A stretch of 64,000 nucleotides of DNA from CAZJKE01 sp964546585 (GTDB lineage Bacteria > Planctomycetota > Phycisphaerae > Phycisphaerales > SM1A02): positions 1 to 64,000 of the forward strand of contig CAZJKE010000003.1 of assembly GCA_964546585.1 (NCBI GenBank). Reading direction: 5' to 3'. Positions 40,898-48,884 of this stretch are shown piece after piece. Numbering within the stretch: position 1 is the first letter of the stretch; each line of letters starts with the position of its first letter. Made by a program: the position numbers and the translations under genes. The notes under the pieces were generated by a model. That model was not told where the DNA came from. It worked only from the letters and a program-made list of their open reading frames with translations, and ran no database searches.

Positions 40898-42106
40898 ATG
40901 CAGTGGACCATCGCCATCCTGAACCCCGGAAACCCCGGAAACCCCGGATCCCCAGGCAACACCAGCCTTCAAAATGCCCTGGTCAACTCCTGGCCCGGAC
41001 ACGACCACATCAACTTCGTCGAAACCACGGAACAGGTCGAACACATCGACGCAGCCATGATCTGGTCACACAACAACGAAGATTTCTCCAGCACCCTGCC
41101 CGTCCTCGCTCATCTCTACGCCTCCAACATCCCCACAATCCTCATCAGCGATTGCGGCGATGAATACACCGGATTCACAAGCGGCATCGGCGTTATCCAT
41201 GTGCCCGGCACAACTGACCCCACCACACTGGCCGGACTACTCGCCGGCATGCTGCACCGACAGCCGGAAGTGTCCCAACTGCGAAGCCAAGTTGGACTCG
41301 TGAAACAAATGCACGGGGACCTCGCCGAGGACCTCGAAAAGTTGCAGTGCGAACTCGAAACAGCCGCAACGGTCCAACGAGAGTTCATGTCACCAGACAC
41401 TCCACCAGTACACGGCATGTCCTTCTCTGCACTCTGGCGTCCGGCAGGCATCGTCAGCGGCGACATCTATGATGTCACTCGCCTTGATGAAGATCATGTC
41501 GGCGTCTTCGTCGCCGATGCAGTCGGCCACGGCATGTCGGCCGGCATGCTCGCCATGATGCTCGGCCGAACGCTCGCCTCACACCGCACCTGTGGACAAG
41601 GAAACGCTCGAGAACCAGCAGAAGTCATGCAGGCCCTCAACGACGCCCTGCTGGAGCGACGAGGACAGGCATCACGCTTCGCAACCGCCACCTATGCGAT
41701 TATCAACTGCCGCACACGCGTCATGAGAATGGCCGTTGCGGGCCACCCACCGGCAATGATCGTCGCCGACGATGGATCACATCAACTGCTCAACTCCAAC
41801 GGCCCACTCCTTGGCGTCTTCGACGACGGCGAGTTCGGACAAGACACCGTCAGCCTTCAGACTGGCGACAAGGTCCTCCTGTACTCGGACGGCTTCGAGA
41901 CCGCATTTGGCAACGATTCGACTCACGACGACCTGGCGCCGCACCTGGCAACCTTCCACCGCTACTGTCTCGAGTCAGACGACTCCGTCGTATCGCAGGC
42001 CAACGCCCGGCTTGAACAGATTGACCGGAGAAGCGATGACGACGACCTCACGCTGCTCTGCCTGCACGCCACACCAGACCAGGTAGCACCCCGCCTCGCA
42101 GCCTGA
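40898..42106 (+). CDS. PP2C (SpoIIE/RsbU-type) serine phosphatase with N-terminal receiver-like part
   Basis: The 402-aa protein has a C-terminal PP2C domain from about residue 175: ALWRPAGIVSGDIYD, VFVADAVGHGMSAGMLAMML, MAVAGHPPAMI, and LLYSDGFETA. The N-terminal ~130 residues have a receiver-like alternating pattern but no phospho-acceptor Asp, and hold an odd NPGNPGNPGSPG run. A coiled coil joins the two (LVKQMHGDLAEDLEKLQCELETA). RsbU-type phosphatases remove phosphate from STAS proteins, so this may reset the partner switch at 22008-22783 or the STAS protein at 48381. Confidence 0.9.
   Translation: MQWTIAILNPGNPGNPGSPGNTSLQNALVNSWPGHDHINFVETTEQVEHIDAAMIWSHNNEDFSSTLPVLAHLYASNIPTILISDCGDEYTGFTSGIGVIHVPGTTDPTTLAGLLAGMLHRQPEVSQLRSQVGLVKQMHGDLAEDLEKLQCELETAATVQREFMSPDTPPVHGMSFSALWRPAGIVSGDIYDVTRLDEDHVGVFVADAVGHGMSAGMLAMMLGRTLASHRTCGQGNAREPAEVMQALNDALLERRGQASRFATATYAIINCRTRVMRMAVAGHPPAMIVADDGSHQLLNSNGPLLGVFDDGEFGQDTVSLQTGDKVLLYSDGFETAFGNDSTHDDLAPHLATFHRYCLESDDSVVSQANARLEQIDRRSDDDDLTLLCLHATPDQVAPRLAA
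40922..40956. repeat. CCCCGGAAA tandem repeat coding for NPGNPGNPGSPG
   Basis: Three 9-base units of CCCCGGAAA (the third CCCCGGATC) run in frame at the 5' end of the PP2C gene. A similar run, CCCCGGAAT twice then CCCCGGACC, lies at 42787-42813. The two places are only 1.9 kb apart. Confidence 0.7.
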
Positions 42107-42109
42107 GTC

Positions 42110-42721
42110 CTACTTCCCCATCCGCCGCAGAACATGAGCCACCGTGCGGGCCAAGATGTCTGTTTCGATATTGACCGCATCCCCCGGCGACACATGCCCC
42201 AACGTCGTCTCCGCAAGCGTCGTCGGCACCAGCGCCACCTCGAACCAACCATCCCCCGTCGCTGCAACGGTCAATGACACACCGTCCACCGTGATCGATC
42301 CCTTGGACACAACCGCATCCCCATCGATTGACGCCGCGGATATCCGAACGCGTCGATCAGAGGCCCCTTCCGGCGAAACGGAAAGTACCTCCTCAACGCC
42401 GTCTACATGCCCCTGCACCAGATGACCGCCAAGCAGCGAATCCGCCCGCAACGACCGCTCCAGATTCACGCGATCAGAAGGCTGAAGTCCACCGAGCGTT
42501 GTCTGCGACAGCGTCTCAGGAACAACATCGAAGGCCAACGACTCAGATGCCTCCACCACGGTCAAACAACACCCGGACACGCTGATCGACTCGCCGAGTG
42601 TCACCGGACACTCCCAGCCCGGCACACCCGTGCCTGGGGGCATCACCCGGAGGGCGCTTCCGGCCCCCGTTGCCGCCACCTCCAGAACCTCGCCAACATG
42701 TTGAATGAGACCTGTAAACAT
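42110..42721 (-). CDS. ribE: riboflavin synthase, alpha chain
   Basis: The 203-aa enzyme forms riboflavin from two 6,7-dimethyl-8-ribityllumazines. Two lumazine-binding halves are visible: MFTGLIQHVG...GCCLTVVEAS...HLVQGHVDG in the N-terminal half, and VSKGSITVDGVSLTVA...ETTLGH in the second. The ATG has GGAG at five bases. No FMN riboswitch is seen upstream: the region to 42832 is a short divergent gap with a repeat. It converges on the PP2C gene with three bases between the stops. Confidence 0.95.
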   Translation of the reverse strand: MFTGLIQHVGEVLEVAATGAGSALRVMPPGTGVPGWECPVTLGESISVSGCCLTVVEASESLAFDVVPETLSQTTLGGLQPSDRVNLERSLRADSLLGGHLVQGHVDGVEEVLSVSPEGASDRRVRISAASIDGDAVVSKGSITVDGVSLTVAATGDGWFEVALVPTTLAETTLGHVSPGDAVNIETDILARTVAHVLRRMGK

Positions 42722-42786
42722 CTACACTCCAGGGCACATGGTACCTTGACGGTCGCAGTCCTCCCCTCGATACTGACCCCTGTCCT

Positions 42787-42813
42787 CCCCGGAATCCCCG
42801 GAATCCCCGGACC
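42787..42813. repeat. CCCCGGAAT tandem repeat in the ribE/propeller divergent gap
   Basis: The units are CCCCGGAAT, CCCCGGAAT and CCCCGGACC, non-coding, between the ribE and beta-propeller starts. They resemble the in-frame repeat at 40922-40956. Confidence 0.7.
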
Positions 42814-42832
42814 TCACCCCGGATTGCCCCAC

Positions 42833-44005
42833 ATGCTCAAACACCACACCATGACACATGTCCTGATTGCCACCGCCCTGACAGTCTGCGCCATGACCAC
42901 CGCAGCAACCGCCCGCCCGCCGCTCCCAGTCGAGGATGCCACCACACTGGGCTATCGCGTCGACTGGATGAACAGCACCCTCGGACGCACCCTTCGACTG
43001 CCGAGCGTGCAAGGCGATTCAGTGTTCGCCATCGACGAAGAAGATGATCTCGTTCGAATCGAAGTGGACACGGGTACACGCCGCTGGTCGGCCCCGGTGG
43101 GCAACAAGATCTTCAAAGTACTGGGCGTCAATTATCTCCCCGAAACAAGCCAGGTGCTTATCACCAGCGACGGCGCGGTCTATGCACTCGAGGCCGCAAC
43201 CGGCAACATGGTTGTCGAGAACGAAGCGAAGGATTCGCCCCGCGCTGCCAACAAACCCATTCAGAATCTGCCGTGGACCGCCGGAACTCCCTCGGCCACA
43301 CTTCGGCCCTACCTCGTCTACGGCAGCCGCTCAGGCGAACTTGTCTGGCACGCCTATGACATCGGTTTTTCATTGCGGACCTACCGCATTGCAGATGCCA
43401 TTCGGGTAGAGCCGCTCGCGTACGGCGACATGGTGGTCGGGGTCGGAGCCCGTGGGGAAGTTGCGGTCGTGGATGGAAGTACGGTCACGCAACTTTGGTC
43501 AACCACACTGCTGGACGCCGTGGTCGCGCCGCCGGTCATCGGCGACAATGGTGCCGATGATGGGCCGTCACTCTTTATCGCCGGGACCGACCAGTACTTG
43601 CGAAGTGTCGGACTGCAAGACGGCGTCCTCCGCTGGAAAACGCTGACTTCATCACCTCTGACATCCTCGCCGACACTCATCGGCAAGGCCCTGTACCAAC
43701 AGATTCCAGGTGAAGGGCTCGCATGCTTCGATGCCTTCGCCACGACAGTGACGGGCGATCGCCGCTGGACATCCAGTGAGGTCAATGGGAATGTCCTCAC
43801 AGCAACGACTGGCGGAAGGCTGATTGTCTGGGACGAAGATCACCAGCGGATCCAGATACTCGAGACGCGGAAGGGGCATGTCGTTGCCACGGTGGATCTC
43901 CCCGACATCAGCAGCGTATTCACCAATTCACTGAACAACGGTGATCTCTACCTGCTGACCGTGGATGACGCCATCCTGCGACTGGTCCCAAGAACCGGCC
44001 AATGA
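42833..44005 (+). CDS. secreted PQQ-like beta-propeller protein
   Basis: The 390-aa product has a signal peptide (to about residue 27) and propeller blades with repeated W- and YALEAATG-type strands: DDLVRIEVDTGTRRW, DGAVYALEAATGN, GSRSGELVW, GSTVTQLWSTTLL, GLQDGVLRWKTL and TGDRRWTSSEVNG. This is the pyrrolo-quinoline-quinone-like repeat family; without the enzyme's cofactor residues it is more likely structural, as in BamB. The start 42833 or 42851 is possible. It overlaps purH by ATGA, an unexpected pairing with a cytoplasmic purine enzyme. Confidence 0.82.
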   Translation: MLKHHTMTHVLIATALTVCAMTTAATARPPLPVEDATTLGYRVDWMNSTLGRTLRLPSVQGDSVFAIDEEDDLVRIEVDTGTRRWSAPVGNKIFKVLGVNYLPETSQVLITSDGAVYALEAATGNMVVENEAKDSPRAANKPIQNLPWTAGTPSATLRPYLVYGSRSGELVWHAYDIGFSLRTYRIADAIRVEPLAYGDMVVGVGARGEVAVVDGSTVTQLWSTTLLDAVVAPPVIGDNGADDGPSLFIAGTDQYLRSVGLQDGVLRWKTLTSSPLTSSPTLIGKALYQQIPGEGLACFDAFATTVTGDRRWTSSEVNGNVLTATTGGRLIVWDEDHQRIQILETRKGHVVATVDLPDISSVFTNSLNNGDLYLLTVDDAILRLVPRTGQ

Positions 44006-45582
44006 CATCGCTTGTGCCAATCCGCCGGGCCCTGCTCTCGGTCAGCCGCAAGCAGGGATTGGCGGACTTTGCACGCAGACTGATCGATGCCGGCGCCGAG
44101 ATCATCTCCACTGGCGGCACTGCGGCGGCGCTGAAGGATGCCGGCATTCCCGTCACGCCCATTGAAGATGTCACGGGCTTTCCAGAGATGCTCGACGGTC
44201 GGGTCAAGACGCTGCATCCTGCTGTCCACGGTGGACTGCTCGGGCGGCGGGATAACCCCGAACACCTCGAAGCGATGGCTGAATACGGCATGGCACCCAT
44301 CGACCTGATCTGCATCAATCTGTATCCCTTCGAAGACACCATTGCCGGAGGCGATGTCACGGAACTTGAGGCGATCGAACAAATCGACATTGGCGGGCCG
44401 GCGATGATTCGATCGGCCGCGAAGAACCACGCTTTCGTCACAGTCGTCACCGATGCTTCGCAGTATCCCCTCGTCATTGCGGACCTGAACGGCCACGATG
44501 GCGCTACCACGCTCGATCTCCGCCGCGACCTCGCCGCGGCGGCATTCAGACGAACTGCGGAATACGATGCGGCGATTGCCGGGTGGTTTGAAGGAGAGGG
44601 CGATCTCTTTCCAACACATCTCTGTATTCGAGCGGCGTTGGAGCAGGTCCTTCGCTACGGCGAGAATCCGGATCAGTCCGCGGCGATCTATCGCACGGGC
44701 ATTGCGGACGGCGCAAGCGTGGTCACTGCACGATCTGTCGCTGGCAAACCACTCAGTTACAACAACATCATCGATGCCGCCGCCGCTCTGGAACTGGTGA
44801 AAGACTTGCACGCGCTGCAGCAAGGCCATGCCGCTGCCGTCATCAAACACACCAATCCATGCGGCGCAGCCACTGCCGATTCTCCAGAGTCTGCATTCAC
44901 CGCTGCGTGGAAGGGCGATCAACTCGCTGCGTTTGGCGGCATCGTGGCCCTTGACTCGCCCGTCGATCAGGAACTCGCCCGAATCATTGCGGACGGAGAG
45001 AAGTTTTTCGAAGTGATCGTTGCGCCGTCATTCGCGGACGCTGCACGCGTCGTCCTGCAGAAGCGATGGAAGAACATTCGCCTGCTGGAAGTAGGTGACA
45101 TTGTGGGCGTTTCACCCGGGACTGCCATTCGTTCGGTACACGGAGGGCTGTTGACCCAGACGATCACCCCCGCCGCAGCCGACACGGGGGCTTGGGAGGT
45201 CCAATGCGGCGATGATCCATCTCCCGCGTTGCGGAGATCCATGGCCTTTGCCTGGGTGACATGCAGCCACCTCAAGTCGAACGCAATTGCCATCACCGAT
45301 GGCCATGCGATGATTGGCGCGGGCATGGGCCAAGTCGATCGCGTCTCCGCTGCGAGGCAGGCGATCGACCGGGCGGGCGATCGCCTTGGGAGGTCAGCGT
45401 TGGCCGTCGCGGCTTCAGATGCCTTTTTCCCGTTCCCCGACGGAGCCAAGGCACTCATTGATGCCGGCGTGCAGTGCATCGTCCAGCCGGGCGGGTCGGT
45501 CCGCGATCAGGAAACGATCGACCTCTGCCGAGACCACCATGTCACCCTGATCCACACCGGACGCCGGTGCTTTAGACACTAA
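44002..45582 (+). CDS. purH: bifunctional AICAR transformylase / IMP cyclohydrolase
   Basis: The 526-aa protein performs the last two steps of IMP synthesis. The N-terminal MGS-like cyclohydrolase has ISTGGTAAALKDAG, DVTGFPEMLDGRVKTLHPAVHGG. The C-terminal transformylase has KHTNPCGAA, AWVTCSHLKSNAIAI and ASDAFFPFPDG. Length and motifs are complete. Its ATG overlaps the stop of the beta-propeller gene. A GTGTCCGG palindrome begins two bases after its TAA. Confidence 0.96.
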   Translation: MTSLVPIRRALLSVSRKQGLADFARRLIDAGAEIISTGGTAAALKDAGIPVTPIEDVTGFPEMLDGRVKTLHPAVHGGLLGRRDNPEHLEAMAEYGMAPIDLICINLYPFEDTIAGGDVTELEAIEQIDIGGPAMIRSAAKNHAFVTVVTDASQYPLVIADLNGHDGATTLDLRRDLAAAAFRRTAEYDAAIAGWFEGEGDLFPTHLCIRAALEQVLRYGENPDQSAAIYRTGIADGASVVTARSVAGKPLSYNNIIDAAAALELVKDLHALQQGHAAAVIKHTNPCGAATADSPESAFTAAWKGDQLAAFGGIVALDSPVDQELARIIADGEKFFEVIVAPSFADAARVVLQKRWKNIRLLEVGDIVGVSPGTAIRSVHGGLLTQTITPAAADTGAWEVQCGDDPSPALRRSMAFAWVTCSHLKSNAIAITDGHAMIGAGMGQVDRVSAARQAIDRAGDRLGRSALAVAASDAFFPFPDGAKALIDAGVQCIVQPGGSVRDQETIDLCRDHHVTLIHTGRRCFRH

Positions 45583-45584
45583 CA

Positions 45585-45608
45585 GTGTCCGGAACCGGTA
45601 CCGGACAC
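45585..45608. repeat. GTGTCCGG-type palindrome between purH and the decarboxylase gene
   Basis: The 24-base element begins GTGTCCGGAACC and ends GGTACCGGACAC, a near-perfect inverted repeat. It starts two bases after the purH stop and ends seven bases before the stop of the convergent PSD-family gene, so it can form a hairpin in both transcripts. Confidence 0.8.
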
Positions 45609-45615
45609 CTCATCG

Positions 45616-47067
45616 TTACATTGAACCGATATCGATGATTGCGATCTGATTGCCCATCCGCGACTGCACGGCCGGGCTCACCATTCCCTTTGAGAACAAG
45701 AGAATGTTCAGCGAGCCTCCGTAGTAAAAACTGCCGATCCTCGTGTATCCCCGCTTCACCTTCTTACCCGGCTTGATGTCGGCATCCAAGACAACTGACC
45801 CCACGGTATTGAGTCCCACGGGAATCGACGCAACATATCCCTTCAGTGTTGAAGGCGTTGCACCCGGGACATTCGCATACTCCACCTCGATGATCACGAC
45901 GCCACGTTGAAAACTCGAAAACTGGCTGAAATCCACTCCCGGACGGCCAATATCACCTCCACGGGAAATCCAGTTCGGCACATCGTCGTAGCCCCACGTT
46001 CCATACTGATCCAACACTGCCGCATGCACCACAGTGCCTGTGACCGGTGTGTGGTAGTGGTGATAGGTATTCGGCATCAGAATGCATGACAATCCCGACC
46101 CTCCGACAAACGGGGTCCGGTACTTCTCAGGAACTCCATCCAGCAAATCGGAGAGGCTGATCGGAATGCTCTTGACATCAAGCACCATGTCAAATTCGAG
46201 CGGGTTCTCGACGAATCTCCGATTCACTTTGCCATCTTCGACCAACACCTGAACAAGCGAATTCACAATGCAATCGGTCGGGGCCGAGATGATGTAATCA
46301 CGATCCGGCATCGTGACCGGTCGGCTTGGAATTGTCTGCGATGCCTTATCAACGATGATCTGGCGGGAAAAGAAGTCGTTCCATGACACATACTCACTTA
46401 TCTTCTGCTTCTGGTAATCTTCGATCTCAATGCGGGGATCATTGAACCACTGCTCTACATACTTCGTCGAAGCTGGTGAATCCAGAAACTCTCCACGCTC
46501 GGCTGCAAATTCGTTGAATAGATCAAATCCCGCCGTCAGCGACTGGGACTCATTCAGTGGGTTTCTGCCCTGCACGAAAGCCACGCCGGCGGGGTTGCGG
46601 TAGTACAGCCAAAGAAACTTCTGGATGTACAGAAGGCCGTTGTCTTGATCTCCAACGATCTGTGGGAGCCACGGACCCCAGGCCGTCAACTCTTTGATCA
46701 ATACCTGCAGGAGTTCTTCGCCGCTGGCGGCCACCGACCAGGGGTTCGCGGTCCCGTTGTATGCCGGCGGTGTCCGAAGCCCTGCGACCACTGCGTCCAG
46801 AGCGTCAGCCACCGCGGAATCGCTTACGTATGCCTCGACAAACTTGGTCAGACTGGCACCGCATGGCGAGGCCGCCGCCTTCCGGATCGCTGCTTTGGAA
46901 AGGAGGTCGCCCCCCGCGTTGGTCAGCCGCCGCAATCGCCCGTCGTAATCGGACTTGGATACTAACGAACGCAGATTCTCCGGCACATCGTCGCGATACC
47001 CCGCCGCCGCCGCCATCGGCGCAACAAACAACAGTACAGAAAGTACGACAAACAATAGTTTAGGCAT
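45616..47067 (-). CDS. phosphatidylserine-decarboxylase-family protein with signal peptide
   Basis: The 483-aa product has a signal peptide (residues 1-22), an N-terminal ~200-residue domain with ERGEFLDSPASTKYVEQWF typical of the PSD-associated (PF12588-type) domain, and a PSD catalytic domain with HHYHTPVTG near 335 and YYGGSLNILLF near 451. The Ser of GGS is the predicted self-cleavage site that makes the pyruvoyl cofactor. This two-domain layout is shared by decarboxylases of free amino acids such as fungal PsiD, so the substrate may not be phosphatidylserine. Export is odd for the family. The start has AGGAG at six bases. Its base use is less GC-rich than its neighbours. Confidence 0.8.
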   Translation of the reverse strand: MPKLLFVVLSVLLFVAPMAAAAGYRDDVPENLRSLVSKSDYDGRLRRLTNAGGDLLSKAAIRKAAASPCGASLTKFVEAYVSDSAVADALDAVVAGLRTPPAYNGTANPWSVAASGEELLQVLIKELTAWGPWLPQIVGDQDNGLLYIQKFLWLYYRNPAGVAFVQGRNPLNESQSLTAGFDLFNEFAAERGEFLDSPASTKYVEQWFNDPRIEIEDYQKQKISEYVSWNDFFSRQIIVDKASQTIPSRPVTMPDRDYIISAPTDCIVNSLVQVLVEDGKVNRRFVENPLEFDMVLDVKSIPISLSDLLDGVPEKYRTPFVGGSGLSCILMPNTYHHYHTPVTGTVVHAAVLDQYGTWGYDDVPNWISRGGDIGRPGVDFSQFSSFQRGVVIIEVEYANVPGATPSTLKGYVASIPVGLNTVGSVVLDADIKPGKKVKRGYTRIGSFYYGGSLNILLFSKGMVSPAVQSRMGNQIAIIDIGSM

Positions 47068-47092
47068 GATGAACTCCTCTCAAACAACCCAC

Positions 47093-47112
47093 GGTGTCCG
47101 GTACCGGACACC
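47093..47112. repeat. perfect 20-bp palindrome after the HNH gene
   Basis: GGTGTCCGGTACCGGACACC reads the same on both strands. It starts one base after the HNH gene stop (read on the minus strand) and lies 25 bases before the PSD-family ATG. It is the shortest and cleanest of three related elements in the window. Confidence 0.85.
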
Positions 47113-47113
47113 C

Positions 47114-47749
47114 TTACTCCTGCAATTCAACGGACCAATACGCGTCGTTGAGAAATGCCTTCCAGGAGCGGTACTGTTCCGGGCCGACCCGAAGGCGAAT
47201 GGTCTGGCTCGCCTTCGGTTCAAATGGCCTGCGGATCAGCGAGACGCCGGCCTGCCGAGGCGTCCTGCCGCCCTTCCTGGTATTGCACCGCAAACAGGCG
47301 CACACCAGATTCTCCCAACTGTTGCAACCCCCCTGGACCCGCGGAACCACGTGATCAATCGTGAGATCCGACGACGGCACTCGCTTTCCGCAGTATTGAC
47401 ACTTGTGACGATCTCTGGAATAGAGATTCCGTCGGGTCAACCGAACTGCCGGCCGAAGCAAGCGATCGAAGGACAGCAGCCTGATGATCTTTGGAACTGC
47501 GATCTCAAAGCGAGGTAGTTTGATCCAGTGGTGTTCGCGTCGTTCGAACTCCCGCTGCAACTCCGCAACCTCCATCCAGGACACGAGATCGTAATTGTTG
47601 TACCGGCCATCCTCGACTGCAATGATCTCGGCCGTCTGCCGGCACAGCAGCGTAAACGCCTGCCGCACAGTCGCAACACGCACGGCAGCGTAATAACGGT
47701 TGAGTACAAGGACCTTCTGATCGAGCGTGGCTGTTGTAGTTTCCATCAT
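47114..47749 (-). CDS. HNH endonuclease
   Basis: The 211-aa protein has a C-terminal HNH domain with zinc pair CQYC and CLRC around TIDHVVPRVQGGCNSWENLV. The first ~110 residues form a helical leader (VLVLNRYYAAVRVATVRQAFTLL) seen in free-standing HNH proteins common in planctomycetes and cyanobacteria. Its target is unknown; no toxin, restriction methylase or phage gene is adjacent. ATG 47749 or 47746 may start it. It is on the strand of STAS-nuoB and 18 bases after nuoB. Confidence 0.88.
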   Translation of the reverse strand: MMETTTATLDQKVLVLNRYYAAVRVATVRQAFTLLCRQTAEIIAVEDGRYNNYDLVSWMEVAELQREFERREHHWIKLPRFEIAVPKIIRLLSFDRLLRPAVRLTRRNLYSRDRHKCQYCGKRVPSSDLTIDHVVPRVQGGCNSWENLVCACLRCNTRKGGRTPRQAGVSLIRRPFEPKASQTIRLRVGPEQYRSWKAFLNDAYWSVELQE

Positions 47750-47767
47750 GTGCTGCTCAATGCAAGA

Positions 47768-48337
47768 TCAGGTCACGGCCACCGTAACTTCCACCGGCTG
47801 AGGCTGCGGCCGGTAGTTCGGCTCCAGCGACAGATGTAGCGGTACACGACGGCCCTCGCCGTCGTAGGGCAGATCGTCCTGATCGATGATCCGCTGAATT
47901 GCCATCACGCCCTCGATCAACATTTCCGGACGCGGCGGGCAACCAGGCACATAGACATCGACCGGAATGAACTGGTCGACACCCTGCACTACGGCGTAGG
48001 TGTCGAATACGCCGCCGGTCGATGCGCATGCGCCCATGGAAATGACCCATTTGGGTTCGGTCATCTGCATATAGATCCGCTGCAGCACCGGCATCATCTT
48101 GATGGAGACGCGGCCAGCGACGATGAGTAGATCCGCCTGCCGCGGGCTGAAGCGAAAGACCTCCGCCCCGAAACGGGCAAGGTCGTACCTGCTCGACGCC
48201 GTCGCCATCAACTCGATGCCACAGCAAGCCGTGGCAAACGGCATGGGCCAGACGCTGCTGCGCCTGGCCCAATTGATGACTTTGCTCAACTGTGTCGTCA
48301 GATATCCGTCGACGGGAATGGCTGATTCGAGGCCCAT
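47768..48337 (-). CDS. nuoB: NADH-quinone oxidoreductase subunit B
   Basis: The 189-aa product holds the four cluster N2 Cys ligands: the CC pair in ATACCGIEL, Cys in MGACASTGG and Cys in PGCPPRPE. NuoB carries the last iron-sulphur cluster before quinone in complex I. The start is set at MGLESAIPVDGY; the frame from 48376 adds 13 residues without family support. It stands without other nuo genes, and nuoC lies 8 kb away at 56639. Confidence 0.93.
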   Translation of the reverse strand: MGLESAIPVDGYLTTQLSKVINWARRSSVWPMPFATACCGIELMATASSRYDLARFGAEVFRFSPRQADLLIVAGRVSIKMMPVLQRIYMQMTEPKWVISMGACASTGGVFDTYAVVQGVDQFIPVDVYVPGCPPRPEMLIEGVMAIQRIIDQDDLPYDGEGRRVPLHLSLEPNYRPQPQPVEVTVAVT

Positions 48338-48380
48338 TGCACGGCCATGGTAGGTCGTCCACGCCTCGCATGCCACTCAC

Positions 48381-48794
48381 TCAAGCCGCCGCGGTGTCCC
48401 ACGGCGAAGAAGGGCTCTGTATGGCGAAGAGACGATCAAGACGCATCATCTCGAAGAGTTCGCGAAGATGACTGTTCAGTCCGCGAATTGAAGTGTTGCC
48501 GCCGAAACCGTCAACAGTGTTCCTCACATCAATGCACATGCCCAGTCCAAGGCTTGAGATGAACTGGATCTCGCTGAAGTCGAGGACAAGGTGCTTGGCC
48601 TTTGATCCCCAATCCCGCACCTTCGCGTTGATGGCATTCGCGACAACCGTCGCCTCACGCTCACCGATGCGAGGACCGACGAGATACGCCGTAACCGTGC
48701 CATTGTCGTACGCGACATCCACGAAGAGTGACCGCCGCGCGGTTGGACCGCTGTTCGTTCCGTTGATTCCGTTCATGACGCTGTAATCGGACAT
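48381..48794 (-). CDS. STAS-domain anti-sigma factor antagonist
   Basis: The 137-aa product is a single STAS domain with an extended, Ser/Asn-rich N terminus. The phosphorylation loop reads FISSLGLGMCIDV in place of the usual DSSG, so two Ser residues remain but the Asp is lost. The ATG has GGAG. No kinase gene is next to it. It may be read out by the PP2C phosphatase at 40898, or work with proteins elsewhere. Confidence 0.85.
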   Translation of the reverse strand: MSDYSVMNGINGTNSGPTARRSLFVDVAYDNGTVTAYLVGPRIGEREATVVANAINAKVRDWGSKAKHLVLDFSEIQFISSLGLGMCIDVRNTVDGFGGNTSIRGLNSHLRELFEMMRLDRLFAIQSPSSPWDTAAA

Positions 48795-48884
48795 TTGCTT
48801 TCTCCGCTGAGGTGGACATCCCGAAAAGCAGGAAGAAAGTGCATTCCTTTCACCTTCGCCGGAATCTGCCTTATCGGTCGTTGC

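Noticed and set aside
42722..42832. possible FMN riboswitch before ribE
   Set aside because: The gap is only 111 bases and shows none of the conserved RFN segments.
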